Assembly: GCA_934699135.1 (NCBI GenBank)
Contig: CAKUVM010000006.1
Location: 1 to 64,000 of the forward strand
Origin: an uncultured Bacteroidales bacterium
GTDB taxonomy: Bacteria; Bacteroidota; Bacteroidia; Bacteroidales; Marinilabiliaceae
Direction: 5' to 3'
Length of the DNA: 64,000 nucleotides
Shown: piece after piece, positions 23,563-33,017 of the stretch
How the letters are laid out: the number at the start of each line of letters is the position of its first letter
Position numbering within the stretch: the stretch's first letter is position 1
Notes under the pieces: generated by a model
Databases searched by the model: none
Told to the model about the DNA's origin: nothing
The model's input: only the letters and a program-made list of their open reading frames with translations
Made by a program: the position numbers and the translations under genes

Positions 23563-25371
23563 TTAAGTCATGAACTGACTGTCAAACAAATGCTTATATG
23601 CGCCATTTTTCGCCATAAGGCTCTCATGCGTACCCATCTCGACCAAGCGTCCGTGATCCATCACGATGATCAGATCCGCCTTGCGGACTGTGCACAGGCG
23701 ATGAGCTATGACGATGCACGTCCGCCCCTTGACCAGATTCGCCATGGCGCATTGGAGCATAAGCTCCGTGCGAGAGTCTACGCAACTCGTGGCCTCGTCT
23801 AGCACAAGCATGGGCGCGCGGCTGTGCATGGCCCGGGCAATGGAGAGCAGCTGCGCCTGCCCGGAGCTCAGGCTGCCGTCAATGGCGAGAACATCCGACG
23901 CGTAGGCGTCTGGCAGTCTCTCTATGAACGAATCCGCCTGGGCCTGGCGCGCACTCTCGGCCACCTCCGGCAGCGACGAACGGGACACATCGGAATAGGA
24001 GATATTATAGGCCACGGAGCCTGAGAAAAGCGCGGGGTCTTGAAGCACAATGGCCATTGAGCCGCGCAACGCCCCTAACCCCACCGCTCGGATGTCTACG
24101 CCGCCAATGCTTATGCTGCCCTCCGTCACGTCGTAGAAGCGCGCCAAGAGGTTTATGAGCGTGGTCTTGCCCGCGCCCGTGCCGCCAACAATGGCCACAG
24201 TGCAGCCCTGCGGCACGCTGAAAGAGACATCCCGCAAAGCCCATACGCCAGGGCTGTAAGCAAAAGAGACGTGGCTGAACTCAACGTCGCCGCGCAAGAT
24301 GCCGCCCGCGTCAGACCGCTTGCGGCCTCTTTCTACCCGGCTAGGCTCGTCAATGACGCTGAAGACGCGCCATGCGCCGACAACGGCAGCCTGAACGGCA
24401 TTGAACTGCGACGCCATCATATTGACAGGGCGCAGGAATTGCCTGGCATATAGCAAGAATGACTGTATGACGCCAACCGACACCGCGCCCCTGAGAGCCA
24501 ACACGCCGCCCACGGCGGCCACGAGCATATATGTGGCGTTATCTAGCAGACGCAGCAGCGGCATAAGCATCCCACTGTTCACCTGCGACCTCTCGCCCGC
24601 CTCGCGCAACTCCGCGTTCGCCTGCGAGAAAGCCTCCCGCCAACGCCCCTCAGCCCCTAGCGAGCGGATGACGCGCAGCCCGCCAAGGCTTTCCTCGGCC
24701 AACTCCCCCACCCGCCCCACGGCTTCTTGCTGGCGGGCGAAAAGCACACGCGAGCGCGATGACACCACGCGCGACAAAATGATGACGGCAGGCACGCTGA
24801 GGCACACCACCACGGTCAGCCAGCCACTCATGACCCACATGGCCACAAGCATGGCGCACATGGTGACGAGCGTGGTGACCACCTGCGCCAAGGCGGGTCC
24901 CAAGCCCTCGCGCACAGCCTCGGCATCGCTCATGAAGCGGCTAAGGATGTCGCCACGGCCACGTGTGTCAAAATAGGCAACGTCTTTGGCCAAAAGGCTC
25001 TCCATAAGGCAAGCGCGCAAACGCCCCGCCACCTTGTGAGACAACGCCGAAACGGAATATTCTTGCGCCCAGGCTGCAACGAAACCAACCACGTATACGA
25101 CAGCAAGGCGCGACAAATGCCGCAGCAGCCGCGCCCAGTCTATACTCAACCCCTCAGAGGCCGACACGCAACGGTCTATGGCGCGCCCCACCTCAATGGG
25201 AGCCAGCAAAGCCGAGGCTACGGAAGACGCCGAGGCCAAGACGACAACCGCCAACAGCCACGGGTGCCGCGTCACAAACGGCAGAAGCCGACGCAAGACG
25301 GCGAGGCTGTGTCTCGCCGACAGCGAGACGCGGGGCGGGACGGAAACGCGACGTGGCCAAAGGCGTGGCAT
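23563..25371 (-). CDS. ABC exporter half-transporter, catalytic-site subunit
   Basis: 602 aa from the ATG at 25371; an earlier in-frame start would overlap the upstream partner. The N-terminal six-helix exporter domain (about 25-310) precedes the nucleotide-binding domain. That domain has Walker A VGGTGAGKTTLIN, Q-loop VLQDPALFSG, signature LSSGQAQLLSIARAM (diverged from LSGGQ), Walker B MLVLDEATSCVD with catalytic Glu, and H-loop VIAHRLCTV. It pairs with the upstream 567-aa subunit, 14 bases away, to form a heterodimeric exporter of the TM287/288 or BmrCD type. Substrate unknown (drug or lipid). Confidence 0.9.
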   Translation of the reverse strand: MPRLWPRRVSVPPRVSLSARHSLAVLRRLLPFVTRHPWLLAVVVLASASSVASALLAPIEVGRAIDRCVSASEGLSIDWARLLRHLSRLAVVYVVGFVAAWAQEYSVSALSHKVAGRLRACLMESLLAKDVAYFDTRGRGDILSRFMSDAEAVREGLGPALAQVVTTLVTMCAMLVAMWVMSGWLTVVVCLSVPAVIILSRVVSSRSRVLFARQQEAVGRVGELAEESLGGLRVIRSLGAEGRWREAFSQANAELREAGERSQVNSGMLMPLLRLLDNATYMLVAAVGGVLALRGAVSVGVIQSFLLYARQFLRPVNMMASQFNAVQAAVVGAWRVFSVIDEPSRVERGRKRSDAGGILRGDVEFSHVSFAYSPGVWALRDVSFSVPQGCTVAIVGGTGAGKTTLINLLARFYDVTEGSISIGGVDIRAVGLGALRGSMAIVLQDPALFSGSVAYNISYSDVSRSSLPEVAESARQAQADSFIERLPDAYASDVLAIDGSLSSGQAQLLSIARAMHSRAPMLVLDEATSCVDSRTELMLQCAMANLVKGRTCIVIAHRLCTVRKADLIIVMDHGRLVEMGTHESLMAKNGAYKHLFDSQFMT

Positions 25372-25385
25372 GCGGGTTCTAAATT

Positions 25386-27089
25386 TTATGCTGTGGTTTG
25401 AGACTGAAAGACTTCGCGATAGGCGGCGCAAGTCTTCATCAGATGGTCGTGAGAGCCACGGGCGACAACCTTGCCGGCTTCAAGCATAATGATCTGGTCG
25501 GCGAGAGACGCGATGGAGACGCGCTGCGACACAATGACTTTGGTGCATGGCATGGAGACCAGATGACGGCGTATGCGCAACTCAGTGGCAGCGTCTAGCG
25601 CATTGAGGCTGTCGTCTATGATGAGGACGTCTGGCCTTGGGGCCAGGGCGCGGGCCAGGGAGAGTCTTTGGCGCTGCCCGCCAGAGAGGTTACGGCCCCC
25701 TTGCTCAACTTGATATTGTAGAGCGCCAGGCAGGGAGCGGACAAACTCCTCCGCACCGGAGAGGCGCAAGGCCTCCCACACATCGGCATCGGACGCGGCA
25801 GGGACGCCCATTACAATGTTTTGGCGCACCGTACCCGCGAAAAGCAACGCGTCCTGCATGGCCACGGCCACGTGCCGGCGCAAGTCAGCGCGCCCAATGG
25901 CGGACACGGGCGTCCCGCCCACAGACACGCACCCGCCCGTGGGAGCGTATAGTCCCGCTAAAATGTTGACAATGGTGGATTTGCCCGCCCCCGTCTCCCC
26001 CATTATGACCAGTGTGCCTCCTTGTGGGACGGAGAAAGAGACGTCTTGCAACTGCAAGCGCGAGGCCTGGGACGAATAAGAGAACGAGACATGGGAGAAG
26101 ACGACATCCCCATTGACAAAAGGGAGGCCACCGGCCTCAGCCTCCACCCTAGCCTCAAGCACCTCGCTCACCCTGCCCAACGAGGCCTTGGCCTGCGTCA
26201 CGATGACCATGACACGCGACGCCATCATGACAGCCACCTGTATTTGAGCCAAATAGCTTATGGCCGCCATGACCCCGCCAACGTTAAGCGCCGAGCGCCC
26301 GAAGCCTCCCGCGCCCAAATATATGATGAGGGCCACACCCGCGTTGAGGGCGAAGCTGACCACGGGCATGAGGCCAGACATGAGGCCAGACACCGCGAGA
26401 GACTGGCGCGTGAGGCCGTCATTGGCCCGTGAGAACCTGGCTCTTTCCAAAGGCTCGCCCCGATAGGCCTTGGCCACACGCACCCCCGCCACGGTCTCGC
26501 GCACAGTTCTGGTCACATCGTCTCGCCGTCCCTGCAGCCTCATAAAGAGTGGATAGGCGCAGCGCAGAGACACCACAACAAAGGTGAATGACGCCACCAT
26601 GATGGAGACGATGACGATGGAGACGTCTACACTGATGAAGAGCGACATGGCCACCGAGCCAATGAAAAGCAACGGCGCGCGGAAAAGCAATCGCATGGAG
26701 GCCTGCACCGCCTGCTGCACCCGCGCCACATCGTCCGTCACACGGGTGAGGAGCGACGGCACGCCCAGGCGGTCTACCTCTGCCAAAGGAAGGCGCGTCA
26801 GGCGGTCATATGCGTCGGCGCGCATCTTGGCTCCCAAGCCATAGGCCACGCGACCGGCGGCACGGATGGAGAAAAGGCCGCCAGCCGCGCCCAATAGCAT
26901 GATGGCCACCATCTTGAGGCACGTGGGCATGATGACGTTCGCCTCGCCGCCCAATATGCCACGGTCGACAATGCGCGCCATGAGCTCAGGCTGGGCAAGC
27001 TCTGCCCACACCTCTAGCAGCACGCACAGAGGGGCCGCGATGGCCAAGAGGGCATAGGGACGTATGTATTTTACAATGAGGCGCATCAA
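25386..27089 (-). CDS. ABC exporter half-transporter, degenerate-site subunit
   Basis: 567 aa. The exporter membrane domain (about 10-300) is followed by a nucleotide-binding domain with Walker A MGETGAGKSTIVN, canonical signature LSGGQRQRLSLARAL, but Walker B VLIIDDSLNALD (Asp replaces the catalytic Glu) and Gln in the H-loop position (VIVSQRVSIA). In heterodimeric exporters one of the two ATP sites is degenerate in exactly this way. The non-canonical LSSGQ of the downstream partner would complete this same inactive site, so the pair is self-consistent. First gene of the two-gene operon. Confidence 0.9.
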   Translation of the reverse strand: MMRLIVKYIRPYALLAIAAPLCVLLEVWAELAQPELMARIVDRGILGGEANVIMPTCLKMVAIMLLGAAGGLFSIRAAGRVAYGLGAKMRADAYDRLTRLPLAEVDRLGVPSLLTRVTDDVARVQQAVQASMRLLFRAPLLFIGSVAMSLFISVDVSIVIVSIMVASFTFVVVSLRCAYPLFMRLQGRRDDVTRTVRETVAGVRVAKAYRGEPLERARFSRANDGLTRQSLAVSGLMSGLMPVVSFALNAGVALIIYLGAGGFGRSALNVGGVMAAISYLAQIQVAVMMASRVMVIVTQAKASLGRVSEVLEARVEAEAGGLPFVNGDVVFSHVSFSYSSQASRLQLQDVSFSVPQGGTLVIMGETGAGKSTIVNILAGLYAPTGGCVSVGGTPVSAIGRADLRRHVAVAMQDALLFAGTVRQNIVMGVPAASDADVWEALRLSGAEEFVRSLPGALQYQVEQGGRNLSGGQRQRLSLARALAPRPDVLIIDDSLNALDAATELRIRRHLVSMPCTKVIVSQRVSIASLADQIIMLEAGKVVARGSHDHLMKTCAAYREVFQSQTTA

Positions 27090-27152
27090 AAAAGGTTGGA
27101 CTTTCGTAGACGTAAAAGTAAGGACTATATTTCATTTAACGCCCGGCTAGGC

Positions 27153-27182
27153 TTGTCATCTAAGACGGCGTAGCTATCTTTG
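27153..27182 (+). promoter_or_regulatory. Promoter of the small lipoprotein gene
   Basis: TTG at 27153-27155 and TATCTTTG at 27175-27182 are about 19 bases apart; the ATG follows 32 bases after the -7 element. Confidence 0.65.
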
Positions 27183-27214
27183 CGCAGTGATAATAAATTA
27201 AACTTAACCACCTA

Positions 27215-27739
27215 ATGAAAACATCTTTAAAGCTCACCGCGGCCGCGCTTTGCGCCCTCTCACTGTTCGCCGCAAGCTGTGACGATGATGATGACGACAA
27301 CGGCCCAGACAGCGGCAGCACCATCACCACGACACGCTACGCCGGCAACACGTCAATATCGGCCGCAGGCGAGATTTTCACGACCGCAGACACCATGACC
27401 ATTGCCCCCATGGGCAAAACAGGCATGGTGACCATCACCATGGCTGCGCGCAAGCTCACCATTGCCCAGGCTAACAATCTGGAGGTGAACGTGGGCGGCT
27501 TCACCATTGACAGCGTCGAGGTGAAGGGCACGAACAACAACATAAGCCGCAAGAACCCGTTCAACGCCACCGCCAAAGTCGGAATTGGCGGCAGCGTGAA
27601 CGAGCTGACTGTCAGCGGCAAGTTGGAGAGCGGGATGGCAAATGGCCGCAACGGCGTTCTGTCACTAGCCGACGTGAAAATAGGCAACATGCCCGTGTCC
27701 ATCTCCTCTTTCTCCTTCCTTGGCGACAAGGTCGAGTAG
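27215..27739 (+). CDS. Beta-rich lipoprotein, calycin-like
   Basis: 174 aa. The signal peptide has lipobox FAASC (Cys22), followed by a run of six Asp, a typical surface-export-like signature in Bacteroidales lipoproteins. The mature part is alternating beta strands with much Thr, Ser and Gly (GMVTITMAARKLTIAQ, VNELTVSGKLESGM, NGVLSLADVKIG) and no Cys, resembling the calycin-like beta-barrel lipoproteins of Bacteroides. Function unknown. The stop codon is followed almost immediately by the VanZ-like gene, so the two may be co-transcribed. Confidence 0.7.
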   Translation: MKTSLKLTAAALCALSLFAASCDDDDDDNGPDSGSTITTTRYAGNTSISAAGEIFTTADTMTIAPMGKTGMVTITMAARKLTIAQANNLEVNVGGFTIDSVEVKGTNNNISRKNPFNATAKVGIGGSVNELTVSGKLESGMANGRNGVLSLADVKIGNMPVSISSFSFLGDKVE

Positions 27740-27743
27740 GCCG

Positions 27744-28139
27744 ATGGCTCACAGCTTGACTCTGAAAGGCGTGGCCCGATGGGTCCCGGCCGCGGCCATC
27801 ATCGCCTGTAGCTGGACTCTCTCCTCTATGCCTACCATTGAGCAGATGCCGCAGTTTTGGAACGCAGACAAGCTCGTCCATACCATATGCTACGGCGGAC
27901 TCGCGTTCTGGATGGCATTTGGGGCCGACGGCACGCCACGAGACAAGAAGTGGCGTTGGGCAATCCCCGTGCTCATGACCGCGGCCTATGGCATGGTGGA
28001 CGAGGCTCACCAGAGCTTCACCCCCGGCCGCGACTGCTCGCTGCTAGACTGGGCGGCAGACGTGTGCGGGGCCTGCCTTGGCAGTTGGGCCTATGGCCTT
28101 GTGGCCGATTTTGTCACGAAGCTGCGCAAAAGGGACTAG
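27744..28139 (+). CDS. VanZ-like family membrane protein
   Basis: 131 aa from the ATG at 27744, 4 bases after the lipoprotein stop. Four transmembrane segments carry the VanZ-family pattern: ADKLVHTICYGGLAFWM, then AYGMVDEAHQSFTPGRDCSLLDWAADVCGACLG. The D-E-x-x-Q-x-F-x-x-G-R motif is characteristic. VanZ itself affects teicoplanin susceptibility; in Bacteroidota these small proteins have no defined role. Confidence 0.85.
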   Translation: MAHSLTLKGVARWVPAAAIIACSWTLSSMPTIEQMPQFWNADKLVHTICYGGLAFWMAFGADGTPRDKKWRWAIPVLMTAAYGMVDEAHQSFTPGRDCSLLDWAADVCGACLGSWAYGLVADFVTKLRKRD

Positions 28140-28155
28140 GGACGGCCACACTAAC

Positions 28156-28211
28156 AAAAAGAGCGGAGGCGCGGAATCGTCTTATGGTGACGAGACTGCG
28201 CCTCCGCTTTA
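28156..28211. terminator. Bidirectional terminator between VanZ-like and GH97 genes
   Basis: GCGGAGGCGC (28163-28172) pairs with GCGCCTCCGC (28198-28207), flanked by AAAAAGA and TTTAT, between convergent genes. Confidence 0.75.
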
Positions 28212-28235
28212 TGTCATATTGAGAACTCCGCCGGG

Positions 28236-30182
28236 CTAATTGCCGCCAACCATCACCACGGCCCCTTGCGGCATGACGGTCAGGTGGCCAGTCTTCTTGC
28301 CGACTTTCACCTCCGAGAGCTTCACAAGGTCAATCGTCTTGCCATCTTGATATAGGCTCACCTCGTCACCCTGGGCGAAAGGCAGCTCCACGTTGAGTTT
28401 CAGCGTCTCGCCAGTGCCATTGATGGCCGCGAGATACCATTTGGCGCCATGGCGGCGCGCCAAGACCACGTATCGGCCAGGGTATCCGTCAATGATTCTT
28501 GTCTCGTCCCACGTGGTGGGGACTTGCTTCAAGAAGTCGACGCACTCGGCTGGGGCGTCGGTCAAGTTGTTGGGAGCCAAGGCGAAGAATTGCATAGGGT
28601 TTTGGAACGCAATGGCTGTGGCGAGTGAGAAGACTTGCGACGTCTTCCTGAGATTGCCGCTCTTGTTGTCTCGACTCATATGACGGTTAAGGAATGAGCC
28701 GCCATACTCCATGCAGCCCACGGCGTTGCGGATGAAGGGGTGGAGGGTGGCGCTCATGGCCTCAATGTCGCAGTGGTGCTGTTCGAAAATGAGGTTCTCC
28801 GACGCCAAAACGGCCTCCGAGCCGACGTAGTTGGGATACATGCGCTCCCACCCTCTTGGCAGCGTTGCCCCGTGGAAGATGACGAAGAGGCCCGCATCGG
28901 CGGCGTCGGACAATATGTCTTCATAGAGCCGCATGGTCTCCTGCTTGTCTCCGCCAAAGAAATCGACCTTGATTCCCTTGACGCCCAAGTCTCGCATCCA
29001 CCTCATCTGCTCTTTGCGGGCGATAGCGCGGTCCATAAGGTTGGTGGGTCCCTGCACAATGTCGTTCCAATAGCCGGAAGATGAGTACCACAGCACGACG
29101 CCCACGCCTCGCTCCTTTGCATACTCCACCAGGCTTGCAATGCCGTCGCGGCCGATGTTCACATCCCACCAGTTGTCTATCAAGACATAAGAATAGCCCA
29201 TGTCTCGGGCGAAGTCTACGTAGGTCTTCTGGTCATCCGCGTTAATGCTGGCGTCTTGCCACAGTATCCAGCTCCACGTGCCTTTGCCGTAGGCTGGCCT
29301 CCAACCGATGGAGAACTGCGGTTCCACCACATCCCACGTTATGGTTTGCTCGGCGACCGTGGCGGGCGTCTGCCCCACGCTGATGGTGCGCCACGGCGTA
29401 TGGCCCGGCAGTGCCATGGCGGGCTCTGGCGTGCCGTTGCCATTGTTCTCCTCGGGCATAGGGAACGCCACGGAGTAGGCCCCGTCGGAATAGTCGCTCA
29501 GGTGAGAGGCGCAGTAGCGGCTGCTCACGCCCGTCTCGCTCACAAGGGCCCAGGCCTTGCCGCCTACGTTGAACAGGCATGGGAACGTGTAGCCGTGGCC
29601 GTATGCTGACTTGCGGTCCATGGGCGCGTCGAGCGTGTACTCCTCCTCATATGACGGCTTTGTGCGCTTCCAGCCTATCATGGCGTCGCTTTGGGGCGTG
29701 AGGAAAGTGGTGGTCTGCCGCGGGAAACGGAACTCCGTGGCCTCGCTCATAACTCGGACACTCCCCGTCTCGCCTTGCCTCGGTATGGCATATCGGAAGG
29801 CCAGGGAGTTGTTTTCCACCACCATTTCCACCTCGAGCCTCAGGCCGTCTCTGCCGCTCGCCCACACCGTTCTCCTCTTGGCTGGCACATTGACGCGGCT
29901 GCGCTTGATGCGGTCTAGGGAATAGTCGAAATTCACGTCGTGGCACGCGGTGCTGTCTATCACCAAACCTTCGGCCAAAGAGCCGAAATTGGCCACGAGG
30001 CCCAGTCGCGACGGCAAGATGACGTCTTGCCCGTCATACGTGACAGCGTAGGTCAGGCGACCGCCGTCGGCAGTTGTGGAGACGATGAGTCGGCCGTCGG
30101 GGCTGACTGTCTTTACCGTGTCGGCGGCCAAAGACGGAGATGCCGCCAAAGACGCGGCCATAAGCAGGAAGAGGTGTCGCAT
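28236..30182 (-). CDS. GH97 glycoside hydrolase (alpha-glucosidase/alpha-galactosidase)
   Basis: 648 aa with a Sec signal peptide (MRHLFLLMAASLAASPSLA). The N-terminal beta-sandwich (about 20-290) is followed by the catalytic barrel and a C-terminal beta domain, as in GH97/SusB. The barrel has WSWILWQDASINADDQKTYVDFARDMGY, YVLIDNWWD, GVVLWYSSSGYWND, then GVKGIKVDFFGGDKQETMRLY and FHGATLPRGWERMYPNYVGSEAV. The Asp of KVDF is at the position of the nucleophile in retaining members (alpha-galactosidase type), whereas inverting SusB-type enzymes use Glu residues; so a retaining mechanism is inferred. It is periplasmic and last in the aro cluster, 6 bases after aroA. Confidence 0.9.
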   Translation of the reverse strand: MRHLFLLMAASLAASPSLAADTVKTVSPDGRLIVSTTADGGRLTYAVTYDGQDVILPSRLGLVANFGSLAEGLVIDSTACHDVNFDYSLDRIKRSRVNVPAKRRTVWASGRDGLRLEVEMVVENNSLAFRYAIPRQGETGSVRVMSEATEFRFPRQTTTFLTPQSDAMIGWKRTKPSYEEEYTLDAPMDRKSAYGHGYTFPCLFNVGGKAWALVSETGVSSRYCASHLSDYSDGAYSVAFPMPEENNGNGTPEPAMALPGHTPWRTISVGQTPATVAEQTITWDVVEPQFSIGWRPAYGKGTWSWILWQDASINADDQKTYVDFARDMGYSYVLIDNWWDVNIGRDGIASLVEYAKERGVGVVLWYSSSGYWNDIVQGPTNLMDRAIARKEQMRWMRDLGVKGIKVDFFGGDKQETMRLYEDILSDAADAGLFVIFHGATLPRGWERMYPNYVGSEAVLASENLIFEQHHCDIEAMSATLHPFIRNAVGCMEYGGSFLNRHMSRDNKSGNLRKTSQVFSLATAIAFQNPMQFFALAPNNLTDAPAECVDFLKQVPTTWDETRIIDGYPGRYVVLARRHGAKWYLAAINGTGETLKLNVELPFAQGDEVSLYQDGKTIDLVKLSEVKVGKKTGHLTVMPQGAVVMVGGN

Positions 30183-30188
30183 AGTAGG

Positions 30189-31430
30189 TTATATGATTGT
30201 TTGTAGTTTTTCGGAGATTGAGAATCCCGCCTTGCGCAGGTCGTCCCAGAAGCTGGGGTATGACTTCGATACAACGTCTGGGTCCACAATGCACACATTG
30301 TCTTGCGCCAACGAGGCCACTGCGAAAGACATTGCCATCCGATGGTCCTTATATGTCGATATGGGATCGGACGATGGTTGGCACCGCGTCCCGTCCCACC
30401 TTATGCTGTCGTCCCCCACAGCCTCGATTACGAACCCTAGTTTGCGAGTCTCGGCCACGAGGGCGGCAATGCGGTCGGTCTCCTTGATGCGGAGCGACTG
30501 CAAGCCCGAGAAACAGAACTTGATGCCCATGAGGCAGCAGAGTACAATGTAGGTCTGCGCCAAATCGGGCTGATTGACAAAACAATACGAGAAAGTGCCG
30601 CCATCGGGGGCGTGGCCGGACGAGATGGTGACACCATCGGCCTGATATGTGGTGGAGACGCCCAGGTGCGAGGCTATGGCCGCGCCCTCGGAGTCGCCCT
30701 GCGTGCTGCGCTTGCCCAGACCGAGCAGACGCACCGTGGACCCCGGGCGCAACGCCACCATGGCGTACCAATATGACGCCGCGCTCCAATCGGCCTCAAC
30801 GGTCATCTGCTGATAGACGTATGGAGCCTCCTTGACGGCCAGCACGCCGCCAGCCCATGCCACCTCGGCTCCGAAAGCCTCCATGAGGCGGCGCGTCATG
30901 GTGATGTAGGGCGCGCTGACCACAACCCCCTCCAGCGTGATGGTGAGCCCGCCACGGAGCGTGGGGCCTATCATCATGAGAGCGGATATGTATTGGCTGC
31001 TGATGCCGCCCGGGAGCGTCAGGTGCCCGCCCGTCAGGCTGCCGCCCTCGATGCGCAACGGCGGGAAACCCTCCTCGCCTAGGTAGTCTATCTTGGCGCC
31101 AAGCTCTCGCAGGGCGTCGACAAGCAGGCCTATGGGACGTTTCTTCATTCTTTCTGACCCCGTTATGACGTGCCTTCCTGGCCGGGTGGCCAGGAAGGCT
31201 GTCAGGAAGCGCATTGACGTGCCGGCGGCCCCGACATCGACGCGCGTGAGGTCGGAGCGCAAGGCTTCTTGCATGACGCGGGTGTCGTCAGAATCAGACA
31301 GGGCGTCTGGCGTCATGTCAGAACCGCTCAACGCCGTCAGCAGTAGCAGACGGTTGCTGATGCTCTTGGATGTGGGGAGGCTGATGACGCCGCTCAGGCT
31401 CGCCGGGGCTTTGATGACGAATGCAGACAT
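30189..31430 (-). CDS. aroA: 3-phosphoshikimate 1-carboxyvinyltransferase (EPSP synthase)
   Basis: 413 aa. It catalyses the sixth shikimate-pathway step. Recognisable motifs are SLPTSKSISNRLLLLTAL (PEP/shikimate-binding Lys), AGTSMRFLTAFLA, SQYISALMMIGP and RIKETDRIAALVAE. It is somewhat shorter than the typical 430 aa and diverged in the glycosylated loop region (VDVGAAGTSMRF), as usual for Bacteroidota. It lies 37 bases after aroB and 6 bases before the GH97 gene on the same strand. Confidence 0.95.
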   Translation of the reverse strand: MSAFVIKAPASLSGVISLPTSKSISNRLLLLTALSGSDMTPDALSDSDDTRVMQEALRSDLTRVDVGAAGTSMRFLTAFLATRPGRHVITGSERMKKRPIGLLVDALRELGAKIDYLGEEGFPPLRIEGGSLTGGHLTLPGGISSQYISALMMIGPTLRGGLTITLEGVVVSAPYITMTRRLMEAFGAEVAWAGGVLAVKEAPYVYQQMTVEADWSAASYWYAMVALRPGSTVRLLGLGKRSTQGDSEGAAIASHLGVSTTYQADGVTISSGHAPDGGTFSYCFVNQPDLAQTYIVLCCLMGIKFCFSGLQSLRIKETDRIAALVAETRKLGFVIEAVGDDSIRWDGTRCQPSSDPISTYKDHRMAMSFAVASLAQDNVCIVDPDVVSKSYPSFWDDLRKAGFSISEKLQTII

Positions 31431-31467
31431 GTTGTTATGAGAATGACGCAGATGTTTCTGTATGCCT

Positions 31468-32532
31468 TTAAATGCCGAGATATTGGTTCAGCACGGCCTC
31501 AATCTCTCCCTCCGTGGCCGTCTGGTTGACCAGCACGTCCCCCACACTGGGCAAGAGGGTGAAGTTGATTCCGCGGGTGTCGTTTTTCTTGTCGTGCCTC
31601 ATCAGTTCCAGCAGCTCCGGCGCGTCGGCCATGGTCACCCGCGGCTTGCCGTAAAGACGGCAGACCCTGCGCGCCAGGCTGTCGGCCACGGAGGCCGGCA
31701 ACCCCGCCTTGTCGCGGCTGAGCAAAATCTCGCACACCATGCCGTAGGCCACGGCCACGCCGTGAAGCACAGGGCGCCCGTGACGCATGGCGAAGGTCTC
31801 GAAGGCATGGCCGAAAGTGTGGCCGAAGTTGAGAGCCTTGCGCAAGCCTCGCTCTTGCGGGTCGGCCTTGACGAAGTAGTCCTTGATCATGATGGAGCGG
31901 CCCACGAGCCTGTGCAGGGCCTCATAGTCCACATTGTCAAAGTCGAAAGAGAGGAGGGCCTCGAGTTCGTCCTTGTCATGAATAAGCGCGTGCTTGATCA
32001 TCTCGGCGAAGCCGGAGAGCATGTTGGCTCGATCCAAGGTGCGGAGGAAGTCGGCGTTTATCAGCACATGGCTGGCCATGGCGAAGACGCCGATCTCATT
32101 TTTCAGCGAGCCTAGGTTCATCCCCGTCTTCCCTCCCAACGACGCGTCGACCTGCGCCAAGAGCGTGGTCGGGATGTTGATGAATTCTATGCCGCGCTTA
32201 AATGTGGCGGCGCAAAAACCGCCCAAGTCACATGGCATTCCGCCACCCAGATTGACAAGCAGAGCCTTGCGCGTGGCCCCGTGCGAGCTCAGGCTCTCCC
32301 ATATTTTCAGCGCGGAGGTGTAGTCTTTATGGTCGTCGGACGAAGGGATGACTATCACGTGCCCCTCCGGCACCACGCCCGCCCCGCCTATTGCCGGCAG
32401 GCAGTGGGCGAAAGACCCCTCATCTGTCAAGAGGAATGTCTGCCCCGGGTCACGATCTTGGAGCAGCTCGGCCAAGTCGGCTCGGACGTTGACCGAGGCG
32501 TAGACGTGGCAATCATCTGATATTATGTTCAT
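31468..32532 (-). CDS. aroB: 3-dehydroquinate synthase
   Basis: 354 aa. It is the NAD- and zinc-dependent second step of the shikimate pathway. NAD-binding GGGMPCDLGGFCAATFKRGI, then IPTTLLAQVDASLGGKTGMNL, and zinc ligands in the NFGHTFGHAFE region are present. It overlaps the preceding small membrane-protein gene by four bases (ATGA), so they are translationally coupled. Followed by aroA. Confidence 0.96.
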   Translation of the reverse strand: MNIISDDCHVYASVNVRADLAELLQDRDPGQTFLLTDEGSFAHCLPAIGGAGVVPEGHVIVIPSSDDHKDYTSALKIWESLSSHGATRKALLVNLGGGMPCDLGGFCAATFKRGIEFINIPTTLLAQVDASLGGKTGMNLGSLKNEIGVFAMASHVLINADFLRTLDRANMLSGFAEMIKHALIHDKDELEALLSFDFDNVDYEALHRLVGRSIMIKDYFVKADPQERGLRKALNFGHTFGHAFETFAMRHGRPVLHGVAVAYGMVCEILLSRDKAGLPASVADSLARRVCRLYGKPRVTMADAPELLELMRHDKKNDTRGINFTLLPSVGDVLVNQTATEGEIEAVLNQYLGI

Positions 32533-32987
32533 TGTCTTCTTGTTGCGTTTTGTTTTAGGGTGTCAATGAGCCTGCGTCTGACCTTTGCCGGCACCATTGT
32601 CAGCCCAATGCGGGCGGTCTTGTGGTGGCCGAAGTGGCTCACGTAGTGAATGGTGAGGTAGTGGAAGAAAATGAATGACACTTTGTTCCAAGACGTTATG
32701 CGGCTCATGTCTATGGAATAGGTGGCCACCCTGCCCTTGCGATTGAATATCTGTTGGCACGAAATGTCTATAAAACTGTCTCCAACGGATATGCCCACGT
32801 CGCAAAACCCGCCCGTGAGGCACAGCAGCATGACGATGACGAAGACGCACAGGCAAGCCCACCGGTGCTCGGTGAGCCCATCGGCTTCGCACTCAAAGGC
32901 CACCACCGTCAAAATTCCCAACACGGCCAATATGACCCTCATCGAGGCCCTGGCCAGCGAAGCGCGGCGCCGATCTTGATATTGCAT
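32529..32987 (-). CDS. Small two-helix membrane protein, PH-domain-like, unknown function
   Basis: 152 aa. A basic N-terminus is followed by two transmembrane helices (about 17-32 and 44-62). The soluble tail has VGDSFIDISCQQIFNRKGRVATYSIDMSRITSWNKVSFIFFHYLTIHYVS, which resembles the beta-strand pattern of bacterial PH-like domains. Its ATG-proximal end is 30 bases after the MORN-like gene, and its stop overlaps the aroB start. I do not recognise the family; the coupling to aroB is probably operonic convenience. Confidence 0.6.
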   Translation of the reverse strand: MQYQDRRRASLARASMRVILAVLGILTVVAFECEADGLTEHRWACLCVFVIVMLLCLTGGFCDVGISVGDSFIDISCQQIFNRKGRVATYSIDMSRITSWNKVSFIFFHYLTIHYVSHFGHHKTARIGLTMVPAKVRRRLIDTLKQNATRRQ

Positions 32988-33017
32988 TTGCGTCTGTATG
33001 TTATGTGTGTGTTCGCT

